Positions 22,086-34,944 of a stretch of 64,000 nt of DNA are shown piece by piece. The DNA is from Uloborus plumipes (lineage: Eukaryota; Arthropoda; Arachnida; Araneae; Uloboridae): NCBI GenBank assembly GCA_038373865.1, contig JAXGGA010001640.1:62001-126000 (forward strand). Reading direction: 5' to 3'. Position numbers and translations under genes: made by a program. Below the pieces are notes generated by a model. That model was not told where the DNA came from. It searched no databases and was given only the letters and a program-made list of their open reading frames with translations. Position 1 is the stretch's first letter, and each line of letters opens with the position of its first letter.

Positions 22086-24836
22086 TGCCGAATTTAACTT
22101 CTTTTTGCTGAATTTCAATGCCAGGGTGTTGTTTTACCATTAGCACAACAATAAGAAGTAGTTCGCCGGTGTAATCTTTGTGTGTTTGGCTGATGTTAGG
22201 TGTCACCGTTATTGTGGGAAAAGTAATTTCTTTGTTGTTTATTGCAAAACATTGCTTTTTTTTTCACTCTAGACCCAGTTTTCAGTCTGAAGAGTTATGT
22301 TTGCGGAAGTGGGTGTTTGTCTTGCATATTTTTAGGTTAGTGGAGTAAAGAAGTAGAACTGATGTTTAAAAGTATTATTAGGTCTATAAAGATTACTCAA
22401 GACCTCAACGAGGGAGGAGAGCGCAGAGGAGGAATTACCATGTCGCAACTGTAGTGGTTGTGAGGGGGTGCCAAGGCTCGGGGAAAAAATCCCCATTAAA
22501 AATATTTACAATACAAAAAAATTGCAAGATTTGTGATTAGAACTCAAAGAAATGTTCGAGATCAAGAATTTAAACTGGTCCCGTTCAGAAAATGAGATTG
22601 AAACAAATCGCCATTTCAGAATGATGACAGATTGTCGAAGTGACAACACAAAACATTTATATTTTTCGATGTCATTGAAAAGTAAATGCAATTGTTATGC
22701 TACGACCTCAAAAAACTCTTCTTTCTGCAATTTCTTTTTTTACTTACTGTTTTAGTATTACTTTCGCATTAGGCTAGCGAAGTACAAACTTGAAGTACTA
22801 GACACAATACTACAATGTCATAAAAAAGGAACTGAATGCAAATCAATTAAAATCTTATATTTAACTGACCTGTTTTACTTAGTTATCACCAAGGAGGCCC
22901 CCATTGGGAGGTCACATGCCATCATGCAGATCAAAAATTTCCTTAGTTGGCAAATTTTGCTTACGATTTGGCAAATTTGGAGACAGCATTGTACCATCGT
23001 GATTTTTTACTATTTTTTAAATGATGTCCACTATGTCCCTTTTTCCTTAGATATAAACAGGGTCAAATTAAGGTATGAACACAAGAGGCAAAGGCCAAAG
23101 GCCTAAAAAATGTGACAGGTACCAAATGTGTAAGTGTAGGCTCTAAAAAATGGGTATGTTTCATACGCTATTAAAGCTAGATGTAAGTGTTTGGACTATA
23201 AAAATCACGTTACAGCTCGAACTTGTTTCACAAATTTCAAACACAAACTATTTTAGATTGGTTGAACGGTTGCTTTGGTAGTTTTCGCGCAAGAACCTTA
23301 ATAGGTTATACAGCGCCAAACTTTTAATTTAGTAGAATAGGTGCCAAAAACGTGAAATTGTAATAATTAAGTAAATGACATGGAACTAGTTTTGCTGAAA
23401 TACATACAGGAAAGAAATTTAGATTTAGAAAAACATAACAAACAGCAATCTGAGGGATATTTTGAGCAACACAAAAAATCTGTAATATTAACATAAAGAC
23501 GAGATGGAAACAAGGACACAAAGACGAATACTAAACTGAAGCCGAAAATCCGATTTCCTGAAGAAAGGGGAACAATTTCGGATGAGATGCATACCCAACA
23601 ATTCCCTCAAAGATAGATGAAATTGATTAAAAGAAAATTTGAAACGAATATGATTGAAATTTGAGCAAATCAGGTTATAATATGCAATACTGTCTGATTG
23701 AAAATTATATGTGTTGCACATTGAGCCTGGTTCGAGGTGAAAGAGATGTCTATGACTGAATCTTGTATAACCGATGCGAAGACAGCTATTACCACCTGTT
23801 CTCTTCTGGTGATCTTCGATGGCTTGAAACCTTTTGTTGACTGCTGCATGGAGTAGAATTTGAAACTATTTTAGAGCTTCATTTATATATCGTTTAGTAT
23901 GAGAAGGAAGAGTTGGGTCACCAAATAATGATCTCGGATTGGCCCATTGCCCTCAAAAGTCATGGTCGAGCCCGGATAAATGATATGGCAAGAGTACCCA
24001 GTGCATGCTCGTATTTTATCCTTTTTTCTAATTCGAAATTTTATTCTGCAAACTGAGAATTCCCCCTCCCCCCTGTTACTACGTGCCTGCTTATATTCTT
24101 CATTTTTGAACCAATTCTTCTACGGAATCGCACTTTTATGATTGCGGAATATCTGTGTTCCTTGGTGATTGAATCTCAGTGCTTCTATTATTCGAAAACA
24201 ACCAGATTTTTGCATTATGTGGCAATGGAGAGCAATTTCTCTAGCTATGTGGGGTGCAATGTTTTCTTTACGAAATTTTCTTTGCAAGAGAGACTGTAAT
24301 TGAACCGTTTATTCCAAAAGTTCATTATGTTATGGATGTTTATAAGTCATTATAATTGTTTACTAATAGGTTTATTGTTAGTTTAGTATCTATTTCACGA
24401 TGCCTTCCAAACAAGAATGTTATTCTTTCAAGTGTCTGGTCCAAATGAATAATCCATATTAACATTACAAGCGGCTTTAAAGACAATGTTTTATATTCAT
24501 TGAAACCACGGGCTGTTCCAAAAATAGCTTTCGTTCCTATTTATTAACAGAAATTCCCGATCCCGTGCAACTGACACAGTTGATGACAAAAATTTAATAC
24601 CTCGTATCTTCTCCTGGTCAATAACCCCAAGGCCCTCTACATAGACAGCACAAGAAATAGTTTTAATAGAATCCCCAAACAAACCTTTTAAAGGCTTAAA
24701 GCATAAGTCAGCTAAATGGTATCATGAGAAATGCATTGAATTGACAACCGGTGACAAAGATAACTTTGAGTACCATGCCGACAGTTATATAAAGAATAGT
24801 GTTGTCATTTGGAAGAATTTAAGCTTGACTAATGCA
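22086..24836. other. Intergenic sequence with no recognised content
   Basis: No gene, RNA or clear transposon seen on either strand. The longest open frames are short and show no known motif. It probably holds old, unrecognised repeats. Confidence 0.4.
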
Positions 24837-24838
24837 TA

Positions 24839-25870
24839 TACAGGGTGAATTGGACCGAATCTGCCATACGAAAGGGGGTGATAGAACAGCCCATGCGTAA
24901 CATAGTACCACCCATTATCGAGTCCTATTCGTAACCATAACCGAGTTATAACGGAGATAAGAAAAATGAGTGAAAAAACGAAATTCCGAGAAAAAGACCA
25001 ATTTCTGAAGCTTGTGTATGGCCTACACACAAAATAAGTGCATATTTAGAAAGAACAGACTAAATCCTACAAAATGACACTTTTTTCATCAAGATAGTAG
25101 AACTTTACAGCGAGTTACAAGCTTTGAAACATCGGAAACACTCAGACTTAAAATGACACCCAAATTTTCAATCGATATTTTCACAAACAAACGTGTGAGC
25201 TACAACCGGTCAATTTGACTAAAAACTAGCCCATTCAACTAGCTTTCAGATGATACAAGAGAAAATCATAGTGGGCTTCAAGTTCAGCAGATATTCCGGC
25301 TTTTGTTTGAAACAGTATAAAAATCGTCCTTCGTCAGAATAGAAAAACCAACAAAGAGTCATACTTTTATGTTCTAAATTTTCTATTTCATGTAAGTGTA
25401 CTGCTTTCTTTATTCAAGAAAAGGACATTTTTATAGCTAAATATTAAATTGTAACACTTTATTAAGTTAACAATCACAACAAAAGATAACAACACGTAGA
25501 AACAAAGGAAGCATTACTTTAACGTGCTTTTCACAAAGAGAAATGCAAAATTAAAAGGGTTACATTTACATCTATGAGTACATTTACATGTAAACGATCT
25601 TCAAAATTTTCCAAAACTACTGAAATTATCATCCCCTACACTTGATAGATGCCCTTGGCCTTTTACAAGCGGAAACTACCGTCGCTCTCAATGAAATTCC
25701 ATTTCTCACTTTTGCTACTACTCCATCAGGCCAAATGTACAACAAACTGGTTGCATCTGAGCAATAAACTGCTTGTTTCAAGAATCCCCAAACAAAGAAG
25801 TTCATTCGCGTCAGGTCTGGTGATCTAGGTGGCCAAGGAATGAGACCCAAATGACCAATTCATTGCTGAT
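24839..25870 (-). mobile_element. Half copy of the TACAGGGTG foldback family
   Basis: It starts with TACAGGGTGAATTGGACC (TA at 24837-24838) and follows the left arm of the 3601 element block by block (ATCTGCCATACG, AGCTACAACCGGTCA, GATATTCCGGCTTTTGTT). On the minus strand it then enters the transposase C-terminus. There is no mirrored second arm. It represents the un-palindromic end of the family, diverged and truncated near 25870. Confidence 0.8.
25629..25860 (-). pseudogene. Transposase C-terminal fragment
   Basis: Minus-strand reading GLIPWPPRSPDLTRMNFFVW, then GFLKQAVYCSDATSL and DGVVAKVRNGISLRATV. It is homologous to the loop fragment at 4500-4727 but keeps WG in FFVWGFLK and has lost a few codons after CSDATSL. 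It retains only the C-terminus; the element is cut off upstream. Confidence 0.75.
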
Positions 25871-26170
25871 GATTTTCTTAGCTTACTTTCTCTGTCAAAA
25901 TGCCCTTATTTCACTTCCGGTTTCCAAAGACAATAAAAAATAGCAGTTATAAAGTTAACATACTTCCGCTTTTTAATTGTTGCTAAAATAATGAAAAATA
26001 ATAGTAATTAAAAAGTTAAATCTTTGTTAATAAATTTAAATTAATTTCAAGGCAAAACCTTTCAAACATATATTTGGAGTTTTGGTCATCTTAAAGTTTT
26101 CAAATAATGCAGGTTTTAGAGCTTTCAGTGACTGGAGTCAAGACATCAGTTCAAAAGAGTTTTCAAAAAG

Positions 26171-26375
26171 CTCTCTCTCTCTCTCTCTCTCCCTCTTTCC
26201 CCCCCTCTCTCTCTCTCTCTCTCCCTCTCTCCCCCTCCCCCTCTCCCTCCTCCTCCCCCTCTCTCTCTCCCTCCCTCCCTCTCTCCCTATCTCTCCCTCC
26301 CCCTCCCCCTCCTCCTACCCCCTCTCTCTCCCTCTCTCCCTCTCTCCCCCTCCCTCTCTCCCCCTCCCTCTCTCC

Positions 26376-26432
<57 letters not shown>
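26171..26432. repeat. (CT)n/(CCCT)n microsatellite, about 260 bp
   Basis: Almost pure pyrimidine on the plus strand, ending in about 25 uninterrupted CT units. The Ser/Leu/Pro-rich frames across it are translation artefacts. Likely polymorphic in length and able to form unusual DNA structure. Confidence 0.95.
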
Positions 26433-26435
<3 letters not shown>

Positions 26436-28508
26436 TTTATATTACAATTTTTTGTTAATTCACTCGCGCTTTTGAACCTAATAGATTAGAAAACACACCA
26501 GTTTGCAAACTATCATCTAAAGGAGAACTCTCGCCATATATACGAGCAATTTGTTACTAAAAATAAAAAATATACAAGCGAAACTAAAAGTGAAATAAGC
26601 CCATACGGGGTACGGTAAAACATGAAAAAGATTAAAGAGCATCTTCTGCAATCAAATTTTGTATACTAAGATAATACATAACATGGAATTCTTGGCCTCC
26701 TCCATAATGTTTATTTTATTTTGTTTCAAATATTTGAAAAGGGATATTTAAGTCAATTCATAACTAGATGTTTTAGCTTTGGGCTAAGATCTGACATTGT
26801 AGAACGTTGTAAGTGTTTTTAACTTTCAGCAAGCTCTTCTTACTTATATTTTATGGCAAACGTGTCACTCAACAGCGAAATTACGGTAAGAAGTACTAAG
26901 GTCCTGATCCTGGTAATATAACTTTTAAACGTTCACTCACGACGTTTTCAGCCATCTCTCTCAACTCACTCCCTTTCACAGCCCTATAAATAATCGTTCG
27001 AAGCTCCCATGTCTTTCATTTATCTCCAACCCACGTGTTCTATTTAAATTTATTTACAGGGTAGCGTTCCGAGCTGTGCTGAGGAATCAGGCGACTGCTG
27101 ATGCAGACGATTTAATTCAGCATGGAAGAGCAGAACAAAGCAAGACGTCGCATTTCGTTTAAACAAGAACGCTGTGTTTTCGTCCTCTTTGCTCCAAAAG
27201 AGGGTCTACTGAACCTATAACTCTGTTTTATTTGGTTCATTGTCTATTTTTTCTCTAATAAGAACTTTAAAAATTCTTTTTTTTTCTTGAGCAATTACAA
27301 TTGTTTATTGCTTTTTTTTTTTGTTTGACCACATTTATTGTTCCTGTGGTTTTATTTCTCTTGTTTATAATGTAAAACTGTTCTGGTCCAAGGGCCTCTG
27401 CTCTGTAAGTATGCTCCTTACTCCTCCTTCTGAGTAGTGGCCCATGTTCCCTAGAATCGAGTTTATTTATACACGTCCCTCTCGAGCCTCTTTGGACAGT
27501 TCCATTTAGACATCTAGTACATAACATCCAGCTCATGACATTCATTGTTTTTTATAATTATGATTGCGATAAGAGCAATTTCTAGAAACAAGAAACCCAA
27601 CGAGTACGGTCCTATCGCAGTTCATGATTGCGAAAAAGATAATCTGGATTAAAAACGACAACATTCAAACAGGGTTTTTTTGCATAATTAAAGTATTTTT
27701 TCTCCTATAATTTAAGATTTTTTTCTGTCGGCATTTCATAATATCCCCATTACTTTATCAAACTTCACAAGTAAACTATCATTCAAAGTTTTTTTTTTAC
27801 CCTCACTAGCGAAAATAAGCAAGAAAATTACAATTTGGCAGTGTTTGGAAGAAATACTTTTTTTTTTTTTTTTGAGCTTCCACTATAGACCTAGCAACAA
27901 CAGGCACTGTCGATGGAAACAAAAAGAAACATTTCGAGGATTGCTTGAGAAACCGCTCTTCGTTTTTGTTTTTTCTTCTTATGAATAATGATACGAATTT
28001 GAGAGAAGTGTGCTCTATTGCACATAATAAACCACTTATCGAGAAACATCGAAGTCGAGTCAATATCGATTTGAATCGCTTATTATTTCAGGTATATTTA
28101 ATTGTTATTTAACAATACAATGACTTCTTAACTGATCATTGACTGCTTGGAATGGGTTCAAACGAAAATGATTCACACAGTTCAGCTAGTACGCATTGTG
28201 AGCATTTTGAGAATAAAAAATTACTTAAATAAAAAAGATTTTAAATTTACCATGTTTTTAGAACAACTAGCAATTAAAAAAATAATTTCTTCACTTGAGG
28301 AGCAAAAATCACAGGGCATGAACAAAAGTTTTTAGTTGCTTAAAATTTAACTGGCATATTATACCACTGCAAATGATATTAACTATAACTCCTTACTTTT
28401 CTTATAGTTATACAGAATTTCTGCTTCCTGTTTTTTGCGTTCCAAGATCATAAATTGTTTTTTTATTTTTAGCCCGTTTTGAACCAGAGCAAACTTAAAA
28501 CCTTTTTT
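26433..28508. other. Intergenic stretch, possible solo LTR
   Basis: No host gene. The part 27545-27267 on the minus strand has a TATAAATAAA box and AATAAA signals in an order that would fit a solo LTR of a retrotransposon, but no terminal TG...CA pair or target duplication was confirmed. The 92-codon frame there shows no known motif. Confidence 0.3.
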
Positions 28509-28510
28509 TA

Positions 28511-30382
28511 TTTAGGGGAAGACCGCCTATATTGGACCACTGCTTAAATTGGACCTCGGGCTTAAAATCTAGTACAAAGATCTGTGCTACACTTTAACAG
28601 TAGAAATATAAAGTTTTAGGAATAAAACCAATGTGTATGTAGTTTCACCACGCTTCGAACTGTTTAGCGTGAGTTACGGCTTGATTTGTGTTGAAAACGT
28701 GCGAAATCTTATTTCGCGGACTTGTTTCTAGAAGGATAACTCAAAAACTTGTGAGTTGAGGTAAAATTCTGTTACAGTATTATAATCTGTGTTTAATAAG
28801 GATTACATCGATGTATTTACATGCGCAATTGTGATAATTTTTAACAGAGCAATGAACTGAAGAATAAAAAATGGCGTGCTTTCCTTTATTGGACCGAAAA
28901 AATTTTCCTATATTGGACCGGTGGTCCAATTTAAGAATATGATTTTAAACAAGACTTTTTATTAATCGTAACATAAAATAAGTGACTCATCTTATTTAAT
29001 AGCGTAGTTAAAATTATTTTAAGCATACGTAACAACCTATTCACGATATTCATTTAAACTTTTTTATCAAGCACATTTTTATCAAGCAGAAGCTGCAACT
29101 TCTTAAAATGTATGTTTTTTTCTCTTCATCTATTAAGCTGAAGTTTCAGGTTGTTAAACATAGTTATTATATTAACTTAAATAAAATTCTTGCTGGTTTA
29201 CTGAGAAAAAAATATGAAATTCTTCGATATTTTCGAAAAAATTTTAAAAGGAAACAATTTATATGCTACTAAAATGTTCAATGTAGATGAAGCTGGTCTT
29301 TTCACTGTTCAAAAGCCCCAAAATATATTGACGTATAAAGGCAAACACCATGTTGGAGCAGTAATGAGTGGTGAACAGAATTTCGAGCTCCCCATGCTCA
29401 TTTTCAAAATATTACGTTCCATGTATGAATTTCCCGTAAAAGCATCCCCTGGTGAGAAATATTCTTGTTCAAAAAATGGTTGGATCACAAACAATAATTC
29501 ACACAGTTGATACAACATTCCATCAAAACTGTTAAGCCAAGCAATTTAAAAAGAATATCCTTCTATTAACGGATAGTCACAGCACTTACATAAAGAACAT
29601 TGATGCAATAAACTTGACAACGAGAACAATATAATAATGCTTTCTGCTTAAGCACATCATGCACGTAGATGTGGTCTTTATTCAGTCTCTGTCAACATAT
29701 TTTAATCGAGCATGTGATACATGGAGGTGAGAACATCCAATAAGATCCATTATCTAATATCGCATAGGAGAACTGTTGGGTAACTCTTACGGGCAAACCG
29801 CAATCAAGGCTATGGCAAATGCTGTGAGTTGATTCCAAAGAAGTGGAGTTTGGCCTGTTTATTAACATGTGTTTAGTGATATTGATTTGGCTGCAGTAGA
29901 ATTAGAGGTAAGTGTAGTCCAGATTAAACTACTCAAAGTGAACAGTTTACATGCTCGGAGTAAGTTGTACACCGTGTACAAGAACTAGTTACGACTTAAC
30001 ATGATTAAGTGTATTAAATACCATCGGCGAGTTTTTCCACACTGCCTAAGTGAGACCGAAGCAAAAGAAATTCTATTTCAAATCCTGGAAAACAGCTGTA
30101 TAGTGCAAATATAAATTATTCTATGATTTCCTGGTACGGTCCAATTTAGGAAGCGCATGGTTCAATTTAGGCGCATATATTCCTAAATTGAACTTTTGCA
30201 ACTTTTCATAAGATAATTTTTTAAAAAATAATTTTCATATTTTCAGAAAATATAAGTTCCCAGGGCGGTTCCTGATTAAATTTAGCTTACGATGCCCTAT
30301 TTGGCATTTCTGTTTTGCTTCACATGGAGCGACACAGGCCTCCTGTTCTTAGGGGGTCCAATATAGGCGGTCTTCCCCTAAA
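28511..30382 (+). mobile_element. Pogo-like DNA transposon, 1.87 kb, 28-bp TIRs
   Basis: TTTAGGGGAAGACCGCCTAT at 28511 is inverted at 30382, with TA on each side (28509-28510, 30383-30384). The terminal TATTGGACC motif recurs inside the ends (near 28890, 28913) and as GGTCCAATTTAGG, GGTTCAATTTAGG and CCTAAATTGAAC near 30137-30190. Between them is a piece of a DDE_1-type transposase (29214-29510). The element is too short and broken to be active. Confidence 0.88.
29214..29510 (+). pseudogene. Pogo/DDE_1 transposase fragment
   Basis: The reading includes MFNVDEAGLFTVQKPQNILT, then YKGKHHVGAVMSGEQNFE and LPMLIF. NVDExGLxTVQ with KGxxxVGxxxSxE is the signature around the first catalytic Asp in the DDE_1 family (pogo, Tigger, jerky). 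The remaining catalytic residues and the DNA-binding domain are not readable. About 98 codons are left of a protein that is usually 400-600 residues. Confidence 0.8.
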
Positions 30383-30384
30383 TA

Positions 30385-33247
30385 ATTCCTGCTTTTTAGC
30401 ATGAAAGTTTGCAGTCGATTTTAAGCACTTTAATGAGAATATTTTATTTTCATTTTTCGGAACTTACAGCGAAAGTTCGCCAACTTGTAGTATCTCTTGC
30501 CATAGTTGCCACAATCATGTATTTTGTTATAAACAGTTAGTACGTGTAACTAGTTAACTGAGACATACATTTCAGAAAAATGAACCAAAAATGAAAAATT
30601 TTTTTGAATGCAATCTGGTTCTTTGTACTATTATATACGTTAGAAAATTGTTTTTTACTACACAAACAATATATTGAAGGCAATTACTACTATATTTATA
30701 AGTTTTACGTACACATAAAACTTATTACACACACATATTATACAATCAAAGCAAATTAAACTAAATTTTGTGTCGAACATTGCGGGAAAAAAATATTTGC
30801 AAAAAAATTCACAAAAAAGCAACCGAAACTAAACGAGAAAGACGAAACTCGGTTTTTGTTCATCAACCCAAGCGTCTCTTACGTATTTTAGCTGCTAACA
30901 CGCCCACATAATCCATCTCCTGAACAAAGTTGGAGTCGGTGAGAAACTAAGACCAAGTATGCCATTTTTTAAGAAAATAGAGAATTCACTATCCTAAAGT
31001 AGAAACAAATCCAGCTCGTGCTTCACAAAATAAAAACGTTAGTTTTTCTCCCGCCCGAAATCAGTTCGGGCATCAGAAATACCGCATGTAGTAGTTGCCC
31101 AAACTGGATTCGGGCGACACTAGCAAGGGGTTAAATGTGTTGAATTATGACTACGATCAACAATGAATTTTCAATTGAAGACTCACCTACATGAACAATT
31201 ATAAACCACGTTTTAATTGCCTTGGAACACTGGAATACATTTTATATGATTCAGAAAAATTAGAAGTTCCTACAGATATTTAATTTTAATTTGTGCAAGC
31301 ATTTTTGCAAGCATCCCCTTTTGAAGAGTTTATAGAAAAATAATCATTAAAATTTATAAATAGTGGAAAATAATTAATTTGATTATAGAATACTGCATTG
31401 CGTCATCGAGTTTGAGGTTACGTAAAAAACTTGAAAAGAATCCGATCAGAGGAAGTGGGGGAAAATTGAGATTTGACCCAAAGATTTTAGCCGAACAGAC
31501 AAGAGCCGAACATGGTAATATACGCACATTATTAAACGTTAAATTATTAACAGTTTCGAGTTGAAATTCCGGAAAATTATGTTTGTTTACATGAGGAAGA
31601 AATAATGCTTTTTGACGGACATTTCAAAATATTTACTGTGTGATATAATTTCTATCGTTTTTTCTGAAAATTTTCCAGTGTGTTAGCCATTTGTTCCCAT
31701 TTTTATAACGTACGCTTTGTCTTTGGAGGAGAAGAAAAGTATTGCATCTTTCACATCTTCTTCATTTTTGATTTTTCCCCATTAGAAATTTTTCACTTTA
31801 AAAAAAAAAGTGAAAATCAAAAGATGCAAGGTCTGGGAGTATGGTGGATGCAAAACAACTTCCCAGGCCAGTTATGAGATTTTCTGGCAAGTTGCTAAAT
31901 TGTATGTCTTCTATCTCGAAGTTGCTTCCTGTTAAACATCGCTAGCATCCAATCTCCGGACCTTGCTCCGTATGATTTTCACTTTTTCCTCCTTTTGCAA
32001 AATCTTTTGGCAGGAGAAAATCAGAAATACAGCATAACGCAGCGAAAACAGAAACGTTTCCGTTCTTCGGTTGCAAAAACAGTGCGTGCTTCAAAAATCG
32101 GATTTACAAATGACTATGACTCTGGCAAACAATAATGAAAATCAAATCGTACGGTAAATGTTAACTGAATTAAAAACTGCATCATTTTATACATCTTTAT
32201 AAACGGACAGACTTTCCGGTAGACCCTTATATTTCAATTTTATTGACATATTTTAAAGTTGCAAAAATAAGAAAGAAAAGGGACAAATTCTAACTAAAGG
32301 CAATAGTGGAGACAATTTCTAATAGAGTTTCCACTGAGTACATAGTAAAGCACTTTTTATTCTGTTTAGTTTCTCAATTACTGGACTATTGTTTTACTTT
32401 CAATTTTATTAGCAACGTAAAGCACTTTTTATTCTGTTTAGTTTCTCAATTACTGGACTATTGTTTTACTTTCAATTTTATTAGCAACGTGTGGTTTATT
32501 TTCGTTATAAATAGAGCTTGATCAAGCAACCTATTCAATCAAAACCTACTAAGAGTAGAGAGGTTGATCCCAACAAATCTCTCGAGATGAGCTCTTTACC
32601 ATCCATTTCTTTACCATCATTTTCCATCCTTTCAATCTGGACTCAACTCCAAGCATGTTTACTTTCAGCAGCTCTGCATACTTTTTTTAAAATGTCCCAA
32701 TATTGACCAATATTGACATCATCGAAGCGCAGCAAAAACCCAGTTTTTGAGCTACGGGAATAAACGTGGGATTTTGAGAAATAAACCCGGAACTTTAAGG
32801 AACAATGGGAAAAATTTAGGGAATATACATCTCCATGTTTTTCCCCATCGATTCTATTCTTAAACAATGATTATGTTAAAAAAAATCAGATATATGATAA
32901 CATTGCATAAACATCTTGTAAATTTTCATTTAAACGCTATTAAAAATGGAAGTTGAATTAAATACTAAAAATATACTTATTGAACAAAAGATTCTTTTTT
33001 TGTTATTTATGCCCAAAACTAATTTTGTAAGCAAACCCTGTTGACGTTTTATTATGAACGGCATTACTTACTTTAGGGTAATTATTAAAAAGTAATAAAC
33101 ATACGAATAAATCATTTCAATATTTAATTATAGAATAGTATTGTTAATAAAAATTATAAATATTGAAATCAAGCCGTTAAATATTTAATTGCAAACCTAC
33201 AATACATCAAGAGTGAAGGAAAAATGTAACTCTCATAAGTTTGTTTG
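30385..33247. other. AT-rich intergenic stretch
   Basis: No gene. It holds a short dispersed repeat shared with 8880-8990 (near 31378-31475), small inverted repeats such as GCCCGAA...TTCGGGC (31054-31070), and the 72-bp perfect tandem duplication listed separately. Confidence 0.4.
32345..32488. repeat. Perfect 72-bp tandem duplication
   Basis: GTAAAGCACTTTTTATTCTG through ATTAGCAAC occurs twice, back to back, without a difference (32345-32416 and 32417-32488). Because 72 is a multiple of three, a short frame repeats a 24-residue peptide, but there is no sign of selection for it. The identity implies a very recent event or an assembly artefact. Confidence 0.9.
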
Positions 33248-34459
33248 ACCAAGGCTTCACTAGATAGCGTTTTACACAGACTGTTTCATTTGATAAAAAT
33301 CCTTGGGATAAAAACGGTGGTCTTTGTCCAGCGACATCTATCGAATTTTATGGTAACCATCATTATATACAAATCAGATAATAAAAGACAAAATTAAAAG
33401 TTAATTTGTTGGCGACAATTTTACAATTTGGCATTCAATTCTATTTTAGTATATTTAAACGTTATTTAATAGCTTGTTTTATTTGGTGGTTTATTCTGAA
33501 TTTTAACGGCTTATTTCAATTAGTTAGCGCATTATTTTACAATTTAATTGATTCTAATTATTAATTAACTATGAAACGACACTGGCACCGCAGAGCGATA
33601 AATGGCGAAATCTATTTGCTAAGCGAGCCAATACTACCAACGAGTTGCCATAGAACTTTTTAAAATTCAGTCCACAGTTCGCCATGATACAGATGGTCGT
33701 CGCAATATTGTAGTTTTGTTTATTTTTTTCGTACTTGTATTGCTCTTTAGTACCAAGCTATTATATATGCTCATTTCGTTGTTACTAAAAAAATTAATAT
33801 GTTTTGTTTTCAATCGTCTTTCTGTTGTACACCATCACTTCATTACGGTACATTTCACTCTGGGGCATCAAAATGAAAAAATGAAATGTCTCGACGAATA
33901 GATTCGCCATTTCTCACTCTGATGCGTCAACGCCATCGAAATGAACATCTGAACTTTTGCGTAGCAATTAAGATCGTGTGAGCAACAATAATGAAACAAA
34001 ATAGTAAATTAGAACAATATTATTTCATTGCTACATTTTTTATTTATCGTCGGTGAATTTAAGCGTATATTTTATTAATGCAGAGATGTCAAAATTGAAC
34101 GCCATTGCTATATGTTGTTAATTCGAAAAAAGTAAACAAATGAATGAATGTCGTATGATTGAATCATAAGTTGTGACCAACTTTACCTGAAAGGGGAATT
34201 TATTTCCCCTAAAAAGCAGTACTAATAAGGCCTTCGGCATCAATTCACTCTGTACTCCACTTCAATTAACTATATCAATATTTTTTAATCCTAAAAGATA
34301 GGATAAACATCACTTTTTACAGCAGAAACAATATGCTAATAAATGTAAACAAACATTGGGGTGGTCTTTGTTCAGCGTTCTCTAGCGGGCAAATCTTTAC
34401 CATTGATGTTCTGAGTAATGATACAGCCTGTATAAAACGCTATCTAGTGAAGCCTTGGT
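33248..34459. mobile_element. 1.2-kb element with TIRs
   Basis: ACCAAGGCTTCACTAGATAG at 33248 is inverted at 34459, and the match continues through CGTTTTA(C/T)ACAG and on. A GGTCTTTGTYCAGCG block appears inside both ends in the same orientation. No transposase motif was found; superfamily unknown. Confidence 0.75.
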
Positions 34460-34944
34460 TTGACGTATATATAGTTTTGAAAAAAATTGAGTAATTTGCA
34501 TTTACAACAGTAAAAAGCATTAAATTTTAATACTGTGTAAGAAAAATTTTGAAATATACATAAAAATTTCTTTTCTTTAAATTACTTGAAATTTCCCGAG
34601 AATTTTCAAAATTTCCGTCCAAAAAAACAGTTTATTATCACGAATAATCCCGGTTTTTTACTCCCTTTACAACACGACCCATAACAAGGAAGAAATTAAA
34701 CTAACGTATAGAGGCCACAACAAAGTATTTGGAACAGTGCGATCAAGACCTTTATGCCGCAGCGAGTTGTTCGCGTTTTGTGAAAGTCATTTCAAGACGA
34801 TTTGATAAGAAAAGAATACAGTAAGAATTTAAAATAGACTTTCGATAAAATAATTAACCCACTCTTTGGTGCTGAGCTTGGCACAAACCTCCGTAAAAAC
34901 AGTCTGGCAGCGCGCCTCAAGTCAGCAAGTTGTTGTCCCATTGA

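Noticed and set aside
26082..26489. Long Ser/Leu/Pro-rich open frames on the plus strand
   Set aside because: They are translations of the (CT)n microsatellite; any frame through CT repeats stays open.
27267..27545. Solo LTR of a retrotransposon
   Set aside because: TATA-like and AATAAA signals are present, but no TG...CA ends, target duplication or neighbouring retrotransposon genes were seen; left only as a remark.
34704..34822. Possible exon reading KYLEQCDQDLYAAASCSR, ending at a GTAAG donor
   Set aside because: No homology recognised, phase does not fit either gene, and the upstream acceptor is poor.
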